Notes: generated by a model not told the origin, from the sequence alone. 10,332 bases of DNA from Baffinella frigidus (GCA_026770585.1 MU646727.1:134720-145051); one strand, 5' to 3'; shown: positions 1 to 6,223, counted from the first letter of the stretch. Translations and numbers: made by a program.

Positions 1-95
1 AGCCCTAAGCCCTAAGCCCTAAGCCCTAAGCCCTAAGCCCTAAGCCCTAAGCCCTAAGCCCTAAGCCCTAAGCCCTAAGCCCTAAGCCCTAAGCC
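1..95. repeat. Homogeneous telomere-like array, unit CCCTAAG
   Basis: About 13.5 perfect head-to-tail copies of a 7-base unit (AGCCCTA in this phase) with no interruption. It is a one-base variant of the CCCTAAA unit that recurs, much more degenerate, in the introns further right. The C-rich strand reads 5' to 3' from the left edge, as expected of a left chromosome or contig end, but interstitial arrays here often share that orientation, so a true telomere is not proven. Confidence 0.9.
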
Positions 96-706
96 ATTTC
101 ACTCAGGCAGAGGTAGTCCCATTTTTAAGGCTCACCCGAAAACTGCCCGGAAGGCCTCCACGCCTCAGGGGCGCTCAGGATAACCGCAGTTGATCCCCCC
201 TCAGTCCTCCTCACGTCCTGGCACCATTTTTGAGGCTCGCCCGAAAACTGCAGTCACCCGGACGGTGCCCTCCTCCTCCGCCTCCTCATCCCTTCGCCGC
301 TAGTTCAGTTAAGTTCAGTTCGGAGGAGTTCAGGGGGGAGGGGTGAGGGGTGAGGGTTGAGGGGTTAGACACCTCGACAGTGCCCTCCTCCTCCTCCTCC
401 CGTCGCCGCTTCCCACTCCCTCGCTGCCTCCGCTCCAGTTCGTCCTGCACCCCCCGCCAACGTTAACATCACACAAATTCCAGATCAGACAAAGTCAATA
501 CCACACTCTGGTTTGACTTCGTCGAATCAGAGTCCCACGACCAGTGCACCAGGAGAGCCTTTTCCTGGAGCAAAACATGCAGGTTTTGTTTACTCAAAAA
601 AAAAGCGCATGCCCGTCTGGAACAGAGGGTGCACCCTCTGGCAGTGAGATGCGCGCGTGACGAGGGCGTGGTGAGGGAGTCATGAAGGCGTGGTACCTTA
701 GTTGGA
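96..706. repeat. Gene-free flank with two duplicated blocks
   Basis: No convincing gene. Two segments are present twice in direct orientation and in the same order: about 118-148 resembles 223-252 (both contain CATTTTTRAGGCTC followed by CCCGAAAACTGC), and 263-301 resembles 377-410 (both start GACRGTGCCCTCCTCCTCC and end TCGCCGCT). A purine-rich GGGGTGAGGGGTGAGGG tract lies at about 335-365. This looks like local duplication with drift. Open frames here run through repeats and look like chance. Confidence 0.6.
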
Positions 707-844
707 TAGCGAGGGGGCAAACGGATCTTTTTCATCCGGGTACGAGTTCAAAAATTGGTACGAGTCGTGTCCAACTTGTGTGGGATTCAGTGCCCGTATG
801 GACACTGAATCCCATAAATACCCGATCCATTTACCCCCTCGCTA
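707..844. repeat. Fold-back element 1 (inverted repeat, 138 bp)
   Basis: The left arm 707-727 (TAGCGAGGGGGCAAACGGATC cut short here; key part GCGAGGGGGCAAACGGATC) is matched in inverse by 824-844 (GATCCATTTACCCCCTCGC), with two mismatches in 21. Inside is a perfect 12-bp stem at 781-792/803-814 (TGGGATTCAGTG / CACTGAATCCCA, 10-base loop). GGTACGAGT occurs twice in the left interior. No coding capacity. It abuts the next fold-back directly. Confidence 0.75.
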
Positions 845-1017
845 GAGCGCTGTGCAGAGAAGTTGGCCACGGGAAATAATGGAAAAATGAGAAATTGGAG
901 CCATTTTGTCAACTTTTGAGAGATTTAGCACCAATAATTTCTCAAAGGTGGACATAAACGGCTCCAATTTCCCCATTTCCCCATTTTCAGGTGGCCAACT
1001 TCTCGGCACAGCGCTCT
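844..1017. repeat. Fold-back element 2 (imperfect palindrome, 174 bp)
   Basis: The left arm starts AGAGCGCTGTGCAGAGAAGT and continues through TTGGCCAC and GAAATTGGAGCC to about 903. The right arm, from about 960, is its inverse: GGCTCCAATTTCCCC, then GTGGCCAACTTCTC, ending GCACAGCGCTCT at 1017. The middle is AT-rich and also partly self-complementary (GAGAGATTT...AATTTCTC). It resembles a non-autonomous fold-back or MITE but lacks the TACTACA core of the family at 4856, 5991, 7173 and 10161. CTATCC just after it mirrors GGATAG at 704-709, so this element and its neighbour may be nested. Confidence 0.75.
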
Positions 1018-1025
1018 ATCCGACC

Positions 1026-1180
1026 AAGGGGAGCGTGATCAGGTCATGATGCGGGGAGCGTGATGAGAGCGTGATGAGGACGTGATGAGGACGTGATGAT
1101 CATGAGAGAAACACGAGGGCGTGCCGAAGGCGTCGTACGGGGGTCACGAGAGCGTGATGAGGACGTGATGGGAGCGTGAG
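1026..1180. repeat. Degenerate minisatellite, GAGCGTGATGAGGACGTGATGA-like
   Basis: Repeated variants of GAGCGTGATGA and GGACGTGATGA run through this stretch, interrupted near 1100-1145. Open frames on the minus strand here are repeat translations. No gene seen. Confidence 0.65.
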
Positions 1181-1296
1181 AGGGGAGCAGATCACGCAGG
1201 GAGAGGAGATGCCCATAGACTATTGGATCACTCAACCTAAGGCTCGAGAGTAGTAAAGAAGAGAACACGGAGGAGAGGAGAGGGGCCCACGCTCAC

Positions 1297-1329
1297 CTCA
1301 CTGACGATCTTGGCCTTGCCTCCAGCCGC
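1297..1329 (-). CDS. Possible 33-base internal exon on the minus strand, product unknown
   Basis: Read on the minus strand, a pyrimidine-rich tract ending CGTCCTCTCCGCAG is followed by an open 33-base block and then GTGAGCG, a good splice donor. The block translates in phase 0 as AAGGKAKIVSE. Both splice borders and the GC-rich codons look like a real micro-exon of a gene running right to left, but I found no convincing partner exon on either side and do not recognise the peptide. A chance combination of splice-like motifs is a serious alternative. Confidence 0.25.
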
Positions 1330-1376
1330 CTGCGGAGAGGACGTTCACCATCACATGTGTGATCAACTCGAAGGTC

Positions 1377-1450
1377 AACCCGAAACTCGAGACACGAGAC
1401 CGGAAACCCGAGACACGAGACACGAAACACGGAACCCGAGACCCGAGTCA
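1377..1450. repeat. Degenerate 7-mer array (CCCGAAA/CCCGAGA type)
   Basis: Runs of CCCGAAAC, CTCGAGACACGAGAC, GGAAACCCGAGACACGAGAC and similar form a roughly 7-base periodic array related to CCCTAAA by T-to-G and A-to-G changes. Both strands are open by chance. Confidence 0.65.
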
Positions 1451-1648
1451 TAACGTTGGAGGACACCTTCACTTTGGCCGCGAGACCTTCACTTTCGAAC
1501 CCCCCCACTGGACGCATGAAGTGCTGGTTCGACGTCATAAGATCAATGAATTGTCTTTCTTCAGAGGAGGTGCCAGGGTGGGTGATCAGGTCTCACTAGC
1601 CCCCACACCTCATGGTTCTCATCGTGCGGGAAATGCTAATTTGTACAC

Positions 1649-1681
1649 GGGGGGGGGGGGGGTCTGAACCAGAACCCCCCC
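1649..1681. repeat. G14 homopolymer with opposing C-run
   Basis: Fourteen G in a row (1649-1662), then TCTGAACCAGAA and seven C (1675-1681). The G and C runs can pair as a hairpin. The G-run length may be unreliable in sequencing. Confidence 0.8.
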
Positions 1682-2031
1682 TGGTATGATTCGGCCTTTG
1701 CTAACGCTGAACATCGTCGAGGTGTGGGGACCGGCGGCGGCACTAGGGTGGGTGCTCGCTCGTGTTCTAGCTATGCCTCAGTCTGATTCGGTCTGACCAA
1801 TTTGGTGAGCCTGGGCCCTTTTTCGCTACAAAGTTGACGGATGTGTACACGGACCCAGATTGTCAACTTGAGAACAGTCGGTCAACCCACACAGAGGGAT
1901 CTTCGGCCCGATTCGGGCCGACTTTCCGTTCCCTTATCCGTAGGAACCTGTCTTTGCCCCTACGGTATTGCCCACCGGAGGGGCTATGGATTATCCTGTC
2001 TTCTAATTTAGGTTATTCACGAAATCCCTTT
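1682..2031. other. No gene recognised; short hairpin at 1831-1869
   Basis: About 350 bases without a supportable gene. AAGTTGAC at 1831-1838 and its inverse GTCAACTT at 1862-1869 form a perfect 8-bp stem. The plus-strand open frame across 1834-2067 ends inside the following tandem repeat and has no family resemblance. Confidence 0.5.
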
Positions 2032-2178
2032 GTAGTACTCTGCGTGGAAAGACTGAGGCAGAGCTAGGAAGTGTGGGGCCGTAGTACTCTGCGTGGAAAG
2101 ACTGAGGCAGAGCTAGGAAGTGTGGGGCCGTAGTACTCTGCGTGGAAAGACTGAGGCAGAGCTAGGAAGTGTGGGGCC
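2032..2178. repeat. Tandem repeat, 3 identical copies of 49 bp
   Basis: Copies at 2032-2080, 2081-2129 and 2130-2178, each starting GTAGTACTCTGCGTGG and ending GGAAGTGTGGGGCC. The three copies look identical, so the duplication is recent or actively homogenised. A fragment, GGAAGTGTGGGGC, recurs at about 9958. Confidence 0.95.
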
Positions 2179-2237
2179 CCTCGCCTCGGTGCCGTGCCTG
2201 CGCAAACCCATCCCCTGGAATCGTCGGTCCACCCCCA

Positions 2238-2379
2238 GGAGATGATCGCCAACTGCTCCCGCTCCCTTGCTGCTCTCTCCTCCCTCATCCGAGCTGGCCT
2301 CGTCCTCCCCGCCACCTCCCCGATCATCCCCGCCCCCACGTCCTCCTCCTCGGAGGGCGAGCAGTGGAAGAATGCTTCC
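2238..2379 (+). CDS. Exon-like open stretch, unknown product; possible upstream CPT1 exon
   Basis: After CACCCCCAG an open frame begins GAG ATG (ATG at 2242) and reads EMIANCSRSLAALSSLIRAG, then LVLPATSPII and a Ser/Pro/Glu-rich tail. Third codon positions are nearly all C or G, as in the proven exons downstream, and the peptide is plausible as a short amphipathic start followed by a linker. CPT1 proteins normally have roughly 70 more N-terminal residues, with a first membrane segment, than the exons I can prove, so a 5' exon is expected somewhere upstream. This peptide does not itself resemble the known CPT1 N-terminus, and the 3' splice border is unclear. It could equally belong to another gene or be non-coding. 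Confidence 0.22.
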
Positions 2380-2968
2380 GCACCCCCCCCACGTGGCCTC
2401 CGCTGGTGGAGAACGCGGCGCCTGCGGGCCAGGCTTCTGGCATCATGGTCGGGCGCACAGCGTGAGATCCCCCTCCAGGCAGGACAGGGTACCTCACACG
2501 TGAGATTGTTCCAAAGCGGGTGGTGCGCACCTGATGGGGCAGGATGCGATGCGCCGCTACCGGAAGCAGCACCGCCCACAGGAGGAAGCGGCGCAGCATC
2601 GAGGGACACAAGCCTCGCATGTGCTCGCGTTGGTTGCCTTTTTTTCACGGTCTACTCTCTACCCTCGCGGACGAGAAGGGGCTCTCAGGCACGGCGCAGG
2701 CGGATGGGCAGTCGGACGAGGATCGATGGCCGTTATCTTCTCGGGGCAAGAACCTCACGCCAAGACATCGCGTTCTGGCCTGTTCCCGCGACCTTCGTGG
2801 GTATTCATGTGCGTTCTTGGAGCCGTTTGTGCGTTCTTGGAGCTGTTTGTCCACTTTGGGGTGAGAATCGCACGGCTCTTCCGAAACAACCTGTGCGAAA
2901 GACTTTTGAAATACCCCCCCTCCCACCTCCCAGCCTCTTCTCAGGTCGCACTGCAACGCAACCCCCCC
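2380..2968. other. No gene recognised; 20-base tandem duplication at 2809-2848
   Basis: Frames on both strands stay open because of GC-rich composition, but none shows a recognisable domain. GTGCGTTCTTGGAGCCGTTT at 2809-2828 is repeated at 2829-2848 with one change. Donor-like GTGAGA sites occur at 2461 and 2860, so a missed 5' exon of the downstream gene could lie here. Confidence 0.45.
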
Positions 2969-3050
2969 GACATCGCTTGCTTAGCCCTACGAGTGAAGGA
3001 TTGGGAGGAGGAGGGAATCCTTCACCCGTAGGGCTAAGCAAGCGATGTCG
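2969..3050. repeat. Fold-back element 3 (82 bp, near-perfect stem)
   Basis: The left arm begins CGACATCGCTTGCTTAGCCC and continues to GTGAAGGAT; the right arm (about 3017-3050) is its inverse, ending GGGCTAAGCAAGCGATGTCG. The loop is a purine stretch of about 15 bases. An in-frame ATG for the CPT1 frame (3045) falls inside the right arm, which makes it doubtful as a start codon. Confidence 0.9.
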
Positions 3051-3065
3051 CTTGCCAAGCCCTGG

Positions 3066-3083
3066 TCGTGGCTACGGAGCGCG
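3066..3083. repeat. 18-base segment shared in inverse with 4300-4317
   Basis: TCGTGGCTACGGAGCGCG here is the exact reverse complement of CGCGCTCCGTAGCCACGA at 4300-4317, and a diverged third copy lies at about 4538-4555. The other copies are inside intron 2, so this stretch is probably repeat-derived rather than coding, although the CPT1 frame is open across it. Confidence 0.7.
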
Positions 3084-3147
3084 GAGCATCTATGGCTGGC
3101 GCTGCCTTCCTCGGGGCGATTCGGCCTGACGTGCCTGTCCGTCGCAG

Positions 3148-3650
3148 CGCCTCTCGCCTTCTTTTTCGTTGGAGGTGGACCCGGGAGCCTCGCGCGAAAG
3201 AGCATGCGGCTCCTGCTCTTCTACCGCGGCTGGATGTATCGCGACTCGGGGCAACTCGGCGGTGTCAAGACGTCCTCAAAGATGCAACTTCGAAAGAGAA
3301 TGTACCTCGCCTCGCTGCGCGTGCTCTGGCACGCGATCGAGTCGGAGCGATGGCTGCTCGGCCGGGGGAAGCGCGGCCTGCTCTACGCGGTCCAGGACAC
3401 CCTCCCGCAACTCCCCTTGCCGAAGCTGCGCGACACCTGTCAACGCTTCCTCGCCAGCCTACGCCCGGTTCTGCGGTCCGAAGAGTACGAGCACCTTGCC
3501 AACCTGGTGTCGGAACTAGCTTCGCGCGGCGGGTCAGGCGAGGCCCTCCAGGCCGGGGTGGAGCGGAAGGCGGGGGCGTGCCAGGGGCAGCAGTCGTGGG
3601 TCGAGGAGGCCTGGGAGGACGAGCTCCTCGCGCGCCGCGACCCCCTCCCG
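3148..3650 (+). CDS. CPT1: Carnitine palmitoyltransferase, CPT1 type: exon with second membrane segment and N-terminal catalytic part
   Basis: CPT1 transfers long-chain acyl groups from CoA to carnitine at the mitochondrial outer membrane, the entry step for fatty acids bound for beta-oxidation. In order the exon shows the end of a hydrophobic segment (APLAFFFVGG), RLLLFYRGWMYRD (CPT1 family: LLSYHGWM), LLYAVQDTLPQLPLPKLRDT (family: LYSFQTSLPRLPVPAVKDT), RFLASLRPVLRSEEYEHLAN, then SWVEEAWEDELLARRDPLP. The YRGWM motif separates it from CPT2 and CrAT. The donor is CCG|GTGAGA at 3651, phase 0. I chose 3148 because GTCCGTCGCAG is a fair acceptor with CTGAC about 20 bases upstream. The frame stays open back to ATG 3045, but that region includes a fold-back arm and an 18-base repeat; coding there, including more of the membrane segment, is still possible. 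The true N-terminus is missing. Confidence 0.85.
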
Positions 3651-4029
3651 GTGAGAGACGCAACTATTCCCATTGTTTCGTTCTTTTCGCGGGGGGAGAT
3701 GAATCAAACCCGCTCTCCCTTGTGCCGACGGAGCGAGGCCTGGGCGCGCTCACAAGTTGACAACGGCGACCGTAAAGTTGACAACCGTGCACCCTAGCCT
3801 TGGAGTTGGGCGGCAGGTCAACTCCAACTGATACGCCCTAAAACCTGAACTCTAAACCCTAAACCCGAAACCCTAAACCCTAAACCCGAAACCCTAAACC
3901 CTAAACCCTAAACCCTAAGCCCTCAACCCGAAACCCGAAACCCGAAACCCGAAACCCGAAACCCGAAACCCTAAAACCCTAAACCCTAAACACTAAACAC
4001 TAAACCCTAAACCCTGAACCCTAAACCAG
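3651..4029 (+). other. CPT1 intron 1, with CCCTAAA array and exon-2 echo
   Basis: It runs from GTGAGA to CCAG. AAGTTGAC occurs twice at 3754 and 3775 in a short direct repeat. At 3814-3835 the sequence CAGGTCAACTCCAACTGAT copies the acceptor and start of exon 2, but with TGA in place of TGG. From about 3838 to 4027 are degenerate CCCTAAA/CCCGAAA repeats ending directly at the acceptor. Confidence 0.8.
3838..4027 (+). repeat. Interstitial telomere-like array (CCCTAAA/CCCGAAA)
   Basis: About 27 units of 7 bases: mainly CCCTAAA, with a block of CCCGAAA near 3926-3970 and some CACTAAA. The array runs right up to the exon-2 acceptor, so it supplies most of the pre-acceptor tract. Confidence 0.95.
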
Positions 4030-4083
4030 GTCAACTCCAACTGGTACGGGCTCGACCGCCTCGACACCCCCACCTCCTCCCAG
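4030..4083 (+). CDS. CPT1: CPT1 exon 2
   Basis: An 18-codon exon, VNSNWYGLDRLDTPTSSQ, completing the family motif PLPVNSNWY begun in exon 1 (CPT1 family: PLMVNSNYYAMD). The acceptor is AAACCAG|GTCAAC. The donor is CCCAG|GCAAGT, a GC-AG junction with an otherwise good consensus; reading on through it leads to a stop and no family similarity, whereas exon 3 continues the protein. Phase 0 at both ends. Confidence 0.85.
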
Positions 4084-4154
4084 GCAAGTTTGCCCTTCGC
4101 AGGCCTGGAGGGATTGTTGCCTCTGTCACATTCGCAGCCCTCAACCCTCAACCC

Positions 4155-4353
4155 TATATTCATAGTATTTGATAGGGAAATCGAAGCAATTTAGGACGAT
4201 TTCGTGGTACCAAATTGTAAAAAAATGCTGACTAAAACACTAAAAAACACTTGTAAACATCTTTAGTTTTAAATTTGTACCAGTTAAGTCTGACAGGCCC
4301 GCGCTCCGTAGCCACGAGCCATTTAATTGCTTCGATATTTCCATTAATATCCT
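4155..4353. repeat. Imperfect fold-back (about 199 bp) in intron 2
   Basis: The left arm contains GGGAAATCGAAGCAATTTA and TGGTACCAAATTG; the right arm holds the inverses AAATTTGTACCAG and TTAATTGCTTCGATATTTCC. It is AT-rich in a GC-rich setting. The right arm from 4301 was later copied to 4539-4618. Confidence 0.65.
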
Positions 4354-4380
4354 AAACCGGGGCGGGCCTCTCTCTCTCGT
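4301..4380. repeat. Direct repeat copy 1 (second copy 4539-4618)
   Basis: Both copies contain CCACGAGCCATTTA, TTGCTTCGATATTTCCATTAA and CCTAAACCGGGGCGGGCCTC, with only a few differences. In copy 1 the GC-rich end continues as a 17-bp perfect hairpin, 4361-4377 with 4383-4399 (GGCGGGCCTCTCTCTCT and inverse), followed by another short inverted repeat at 4411-4438 (TCAAGAGGGG / CCCCTCTTGA). Confidence 0.85.
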
Positions 4381-4538
4381 TGAGAGAGAGAGGCCCGCCA
4401 CGGGGGGGGGTCAAGAGGGGGTTGACACCCCTCTTGACTGCACCGCCACCTTTTGTACAGGGGGGATAACTAAATGGGGCAGGCTCGATACCGGAATCAC
4501 TCCTGACTGAACGGGCCGCGCGCGCACAGGCGCGGCGC

Positions 4539-4618
4539 GCGCTCCGCAACCACGAGCCATTTATTTGCTTCGATATTTCCATTAATGTCCTAAACCGGGG
4601 CGGGCCTCTCTCTCGTTG
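4539..4618. repeat. Direct repeat copy 2, abutting the exon-3 acceptor
   Basis: Copy 2 of 4301-4380. Immediately after it come GGCAG and exon 3, so the duplicated unit includes the pre-acceptor region of the functional intron. This suggests the intron grew by tandem duplication of its 3' end. Confidence 0.85.
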
Positions 4619-4622
4619 GCAG

Positions 4623-4669
4623 GCGCGGCGCGCGGCGCTCCTCATCTCGGGCGCCCTCCGCTTCCAGCG
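4623..4669 (+). CDS. CPT1: CPT1 exon 3
   Basis: Reads ARRAALLISGALRFQ plus two bases of an Arg codon (CPT1 family: ARAGNAIHAILLYRRKL). This is the helix after the VNSNWY motif. The acceptor is GTTGGCAG|GCG. The donor CAGCG|GTCCCC is poor beyond GT and was chosen because it restores the frame exactly with exon 4 (CG + G gives Arg). Length 47 bases, phase 0 in and 2 out. Confidence 0.72.
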
Positions 4670-4710
4670 GTCCCCCTCCCCTCCTCCACCCCCCCCTCGC
4701 TCCTGCGGCG

Positions 4711-4772
4711 CACCCTAAACCCCAAACCCTAAACCCTAAATTCTAAACCCTACATCCTAAACCCTAAACCCT
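4711..4772 (+). repeat. Short CCCTAAA array in intron 3
   Basis: About eight degenerate CCCTAAA units in C-rich orientation, opposite to the array that starts at 5037 in the same intron. Confidence 0.85.
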
Positions 4773-4855
4773 GTGATTCGTGGTGGGGCGCACCATAAAC
4801 CTGTGTAAAACCATAACCTGTGGTGCACGCACCTTGTCCAATCTAGGCACACTTT

Positions 4856-4990
4856 TCCGGGGAAACCTATTTTTCCTTCATTTGATGGCAACGAAAATTA
4901 CTACACACAATTCGTTCTTCTTAGTAACATTAAAGCATTTGTGTAGTAGTTCTCGTTGCCATCAAATGAAAGAAAATAGGTTTCCCCGGA
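4856..4990. mobile_element. Hairpin MITE, family copy A
   Basis: The left arm TCCGGGGAAACCTATTTTTC continues with CTTCATTTGATGGCAACGA to the core AAAATTACTACACA; the right arm is its inverse, starting TTTGTGTAGTAG and ending AATAGGTTTCCCCGGA. Total 135 bp with terminal inverted repeats over almost the whole length and no coding capacity. TA flanks on the right side but is not preserved on the left. Copy B (5991-6124) has the same termini, with the central loop in opposite orientation. No transposase is present, so mobilisation would be in trans. Confidence 0.88.
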
Positions 4991-5036
4991 TAAACACGGC
5001 GTGATGCGTGGTAGGGCGCACGGGGTTTAGGCTGTA

Positions 5037-5300
5037 GGGTTTCTAAACCATAACCTTTAGGGTTTATGGTTTCTAAACCATGACCTTTAGGGTTTAGGGT
5101 TTCTGAACGATGACCTTTAGGATTTAGAAGTTCTAAACCATACCCTTTAGGGTCTATGGTTTCTTAACCATACTCTTTAGGTTTTAGGATTTCTGAACGA
5201 TGATCTTTAGGGTCTATGGTTTCTGAACCATACCCTTTAGGGTCTATGGTTTCTTAACCATACCCTTTAGGGTTTAAGGTTTCTGGACGACAACCTGTTG
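5037..5300 (-). repeat. 30-bp tandem array based on TTTAGGG
   Basis: About nine copies of a unit reading GGTTTCTAAACCATAACC followed by TTTAGGGTTTAT, with drift (CTGAACGATGACC in some). The first half of the unit is partly palindromic. Orientation is G-rich on the plus strand, opposite to most other arrays here. The family resumes at 5548-5634 after the fold-back at 5321-5464. Confidence 0.9.
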
Positions 5301-5320
5301 CAGGTTATCGTTCAGGCCCT

Positions 5321-5464
5321 TTACCACCAACCCTCACAGTCTGGGCAAATCGGAACAAATGGCTCCAAAAATCCCCTTGAAGGCCGTTGGATTCCGACGG
5401 CCTCCAAGGGGATTTGGTGTTTTTGACTTTTCCGAATTGCCCAAGTTGTGAGGGTTGGTGGTAA
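5321..5464. mobile_element. Fold-back element in intron 3 (144 bp)
   Basis: The left arm TTACCACCAACCCTCACA continues with TGGGCAAATCGGA and AATCCCCTTGAAGGCCGT; the right arm holds ACGGCCTCCAAGGGGATT, TCCGAATTGCCCA and TGTGAGGGTTGGTGGTAA. Nearly the whole length pairs, with a tiny apex. It splits the 30-bp array, so it most likely inserted into it. It has no TACTACA core, so it belongs to a different family from copies A to D. Confidence 0.82.
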
Positions 5465-5547
5465 GAAGCACTTAGTTCGAGCCCTCTCTGGACGCCTTAA
5501 GTTTACGGTCCAACGACATAAGTTCAATAAAAGTCTCTTCTCTTGGA

Positions 5548-5634
5548 GTTTAGGGTTTCTGAACGACAACCTTTAGGGTTCAGGGTTTCTGAACGATACC
5601 CTTTAGGGTTTAGGGTTTCTGAACGATAACCTGT
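5548..5634 (-). repeat. 30-bp TTTAGGG array, second block
   Basis: Continues the family of 5037-5300 with about three copies (TTTAGGGTTTCTGAACGATA variants), leading directly into the exon-4 acceptor GTTGCACAG. Confidence 0.82.
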
Positions 5635-5641
5635 TGCACAG

Positions 5642-5684
5642 GCACATTGCCGTCGAGAAGCTCCAGCCGCTGCGCATCATGGAC
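5642..5684 (+). CDS. CPT1: CPT1 exon 4
   Basis: Completes an Arg codon with exon 3, then HIAVEKLQPLRIMD (CPT1 family at this place: KLDREEIKPIRLLG). The acceptor is TTGCACAG|GCACAT; the donor GAC|GTGGTA. 43 bases plus the 2 carried over give 15 codons, ending phase 0 so that exon 5 gives D-VPLCMHQY. A small exon, supported by frame, splice sites and family order. Confidence 0.75.
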
Positions 5685-5872
5685 GTGGTACACCCCAAAC
5701 TTAAACCCTAAACCCTAAACCCTAAACCTAAACCCTAAACCCTAAATTCCAAACTACAAACTATAAACTATAAACTTTAAACCCTAAACCCTGAACCCTT
5801 CCATGGGGGGTGTCCTAAACCCGTCTCCTCCTCCAGCAAACCCCAAACACTCAAACCGAACCCCGACATCAG
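5685..5872 (+). other. CPT1 intron 4, 188 bp, CCCTAAA-rich
   Basis: From GTGGTA to CGACATCAG. About 5696-5800 is a CCCTAAA array that decays to AACTATAAACTATAAACT before returning to CCCTAAACCCTGAACCC. The rest is C-rich without further structure. Confidence 0.8.
5696..5800 (+). repeat. Interstitial CCCTAAA array in intron 4
   Basis: Around 14 units, C-rich orientation, with an AT-rich decayed stretch in the middle. Confidence 0.88.
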
Positions 5873-5974
5873 GTGCCGCTGTGCATGCACCAGTACCGGC
5901 GCATGTTCTTCACGTCTCGCATTCCGGGGAGGGCGCGCGACAGCCTGGAGACGCGCGCGCCCACCGGCCGCACG
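5873..5974 (+). CDS. CPT1: CPT1 exon 5
   Basis: A 34-codon exon starting VPLCMHQYRRMFFTSRIPGR and ending DSLETRAPTGRT. It carries two strong family motifs, PLC..QY.R.F (CPT1: PLCSAQWERMFNTSRIPG) and SRIPG, which line the active-site tunnel region. The acceptor is CATCAG|GTGCCG; the donor ACG|GTGCGA. Phase 0 at both ends. Best single proof of family identity in the window. Confidence 0.92.
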
Positions 5975-5990
5975 GTGCGAGCAAACCTTA

Positions 5991-6124
5991 TCCGGGGAAA
6001 CCTATTTTTCTTTAGTTTGATGGCAAGGAAAATTACTACATAAAATCTTTAATATTGCTAATAAGAACGAATTGTGTAGCAATTTTCCTTGCCATCAAAC
6101 TAAAGAAAAATAGGTTTCCCCGGA
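5991..6124. mobile_element. Hairpin MITE, family copy B, 16 bp after the exon-5 donor
   Basis: 134 bp. Left arm TCCGGGGAAACCTATTTTTC, TTTAGTTTGATGGCAAGG, core AAAATTACTACAT; right arm GTGTAGCAATTTTCCTTGCC, then AGAAAAATAGGTTTCCCCGGA. TA is found on both sides (5989-5990 and 6125-6126), consistent with a TA target duplication of the Tc1/mariner kind. Arms are almost perfectly complementary, indicating a young copy or continued arm correction. Confidence 0.9.
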
Positions 6125-6223
6125 TAAAACCCGTGTCCTGAGACCCGACACCGGGAAGCTATCCACTGAACTTTATGTGCGTGCCTTTCGATTCTCTCCC
6201 TGCTCTGATCCAGGGCGGTCACG

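Larger units (their letters stand above)
4084..4622 (+). other. CPT1 intron 2 (GC-AG), with fold-back and acceptor-side duplication
   Basis: It starts GCAAGT and ends GTTGGCAG. It holds an imperfect fold-back at about 4155-4353 and a direct duplication of about 80 bases (4301-4380 and 4539-4618). The second copy is preceded at 4526-4545 by ACAGGCGCGGCGCGCGCTCC, an echo of the acceptor and first bases of exon 3 (GCAGGCGCGGCGCGCGGCGC). Confidence 0.75.
4670..5641 (+). other. CPT1 intron 3, 972 bp, repeat-built
   Basis: From a weak GTCCCC donor to GTTGCACAG. In order: a C-rich CCCTAAA array (about 4711-4772), hairpin element A (4856-4990), a G-rich-orientation 30-bp array (5037-5300), a fold-back (5321-5464), then the same 30-bp family again (about 5548-5634) up to the acceptor. 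CAACCTGTTGCAG at 5290-5302 is an echo of the acceptor region AACCTGTTGCACAG (5628-5641). Confidence 0.75.

Noticed and set aside
469-735. 88-residue minus-strand frame
   Set aside because: Overlaps the left arm of fold-back 1 and has no recognisable features.
1649-1662. G14 run as a G-quadruplex signal
   Set aside because: A single homopolymer whose length may be a sequencing artefact; no spaced G-run pattern around it.
2064-2648. 194-residue open frame on the minus strand
   Set aside because: It starts opposite GC-rich exon-like sequence and runs through two copies of the 49-bp repeat; no domain or consistent codon pattern. It looks like a shadow frame.
3045-3047. ATG as start codon of CPT1
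   Set aside because: It lies in a fold-back arm next to repeat DNA, and the protein would lack about 70 residues and the first membrane segment found in the family.
2194-3129. 311-residue plus-strand open frame as one gene
   Set aside because: Only its first part (about 2238-2379) has coding-like third positions; the rest passes through a 20-base tandem repeat and a fold-back and has no family resemblance.
4084-4200. Exon 2 continuing past 4083 without splicing
   Set aside because: The frame runs on for a time but gives no family similarity and meets a stop in the fold-back; exon 3 continues the protein properly.
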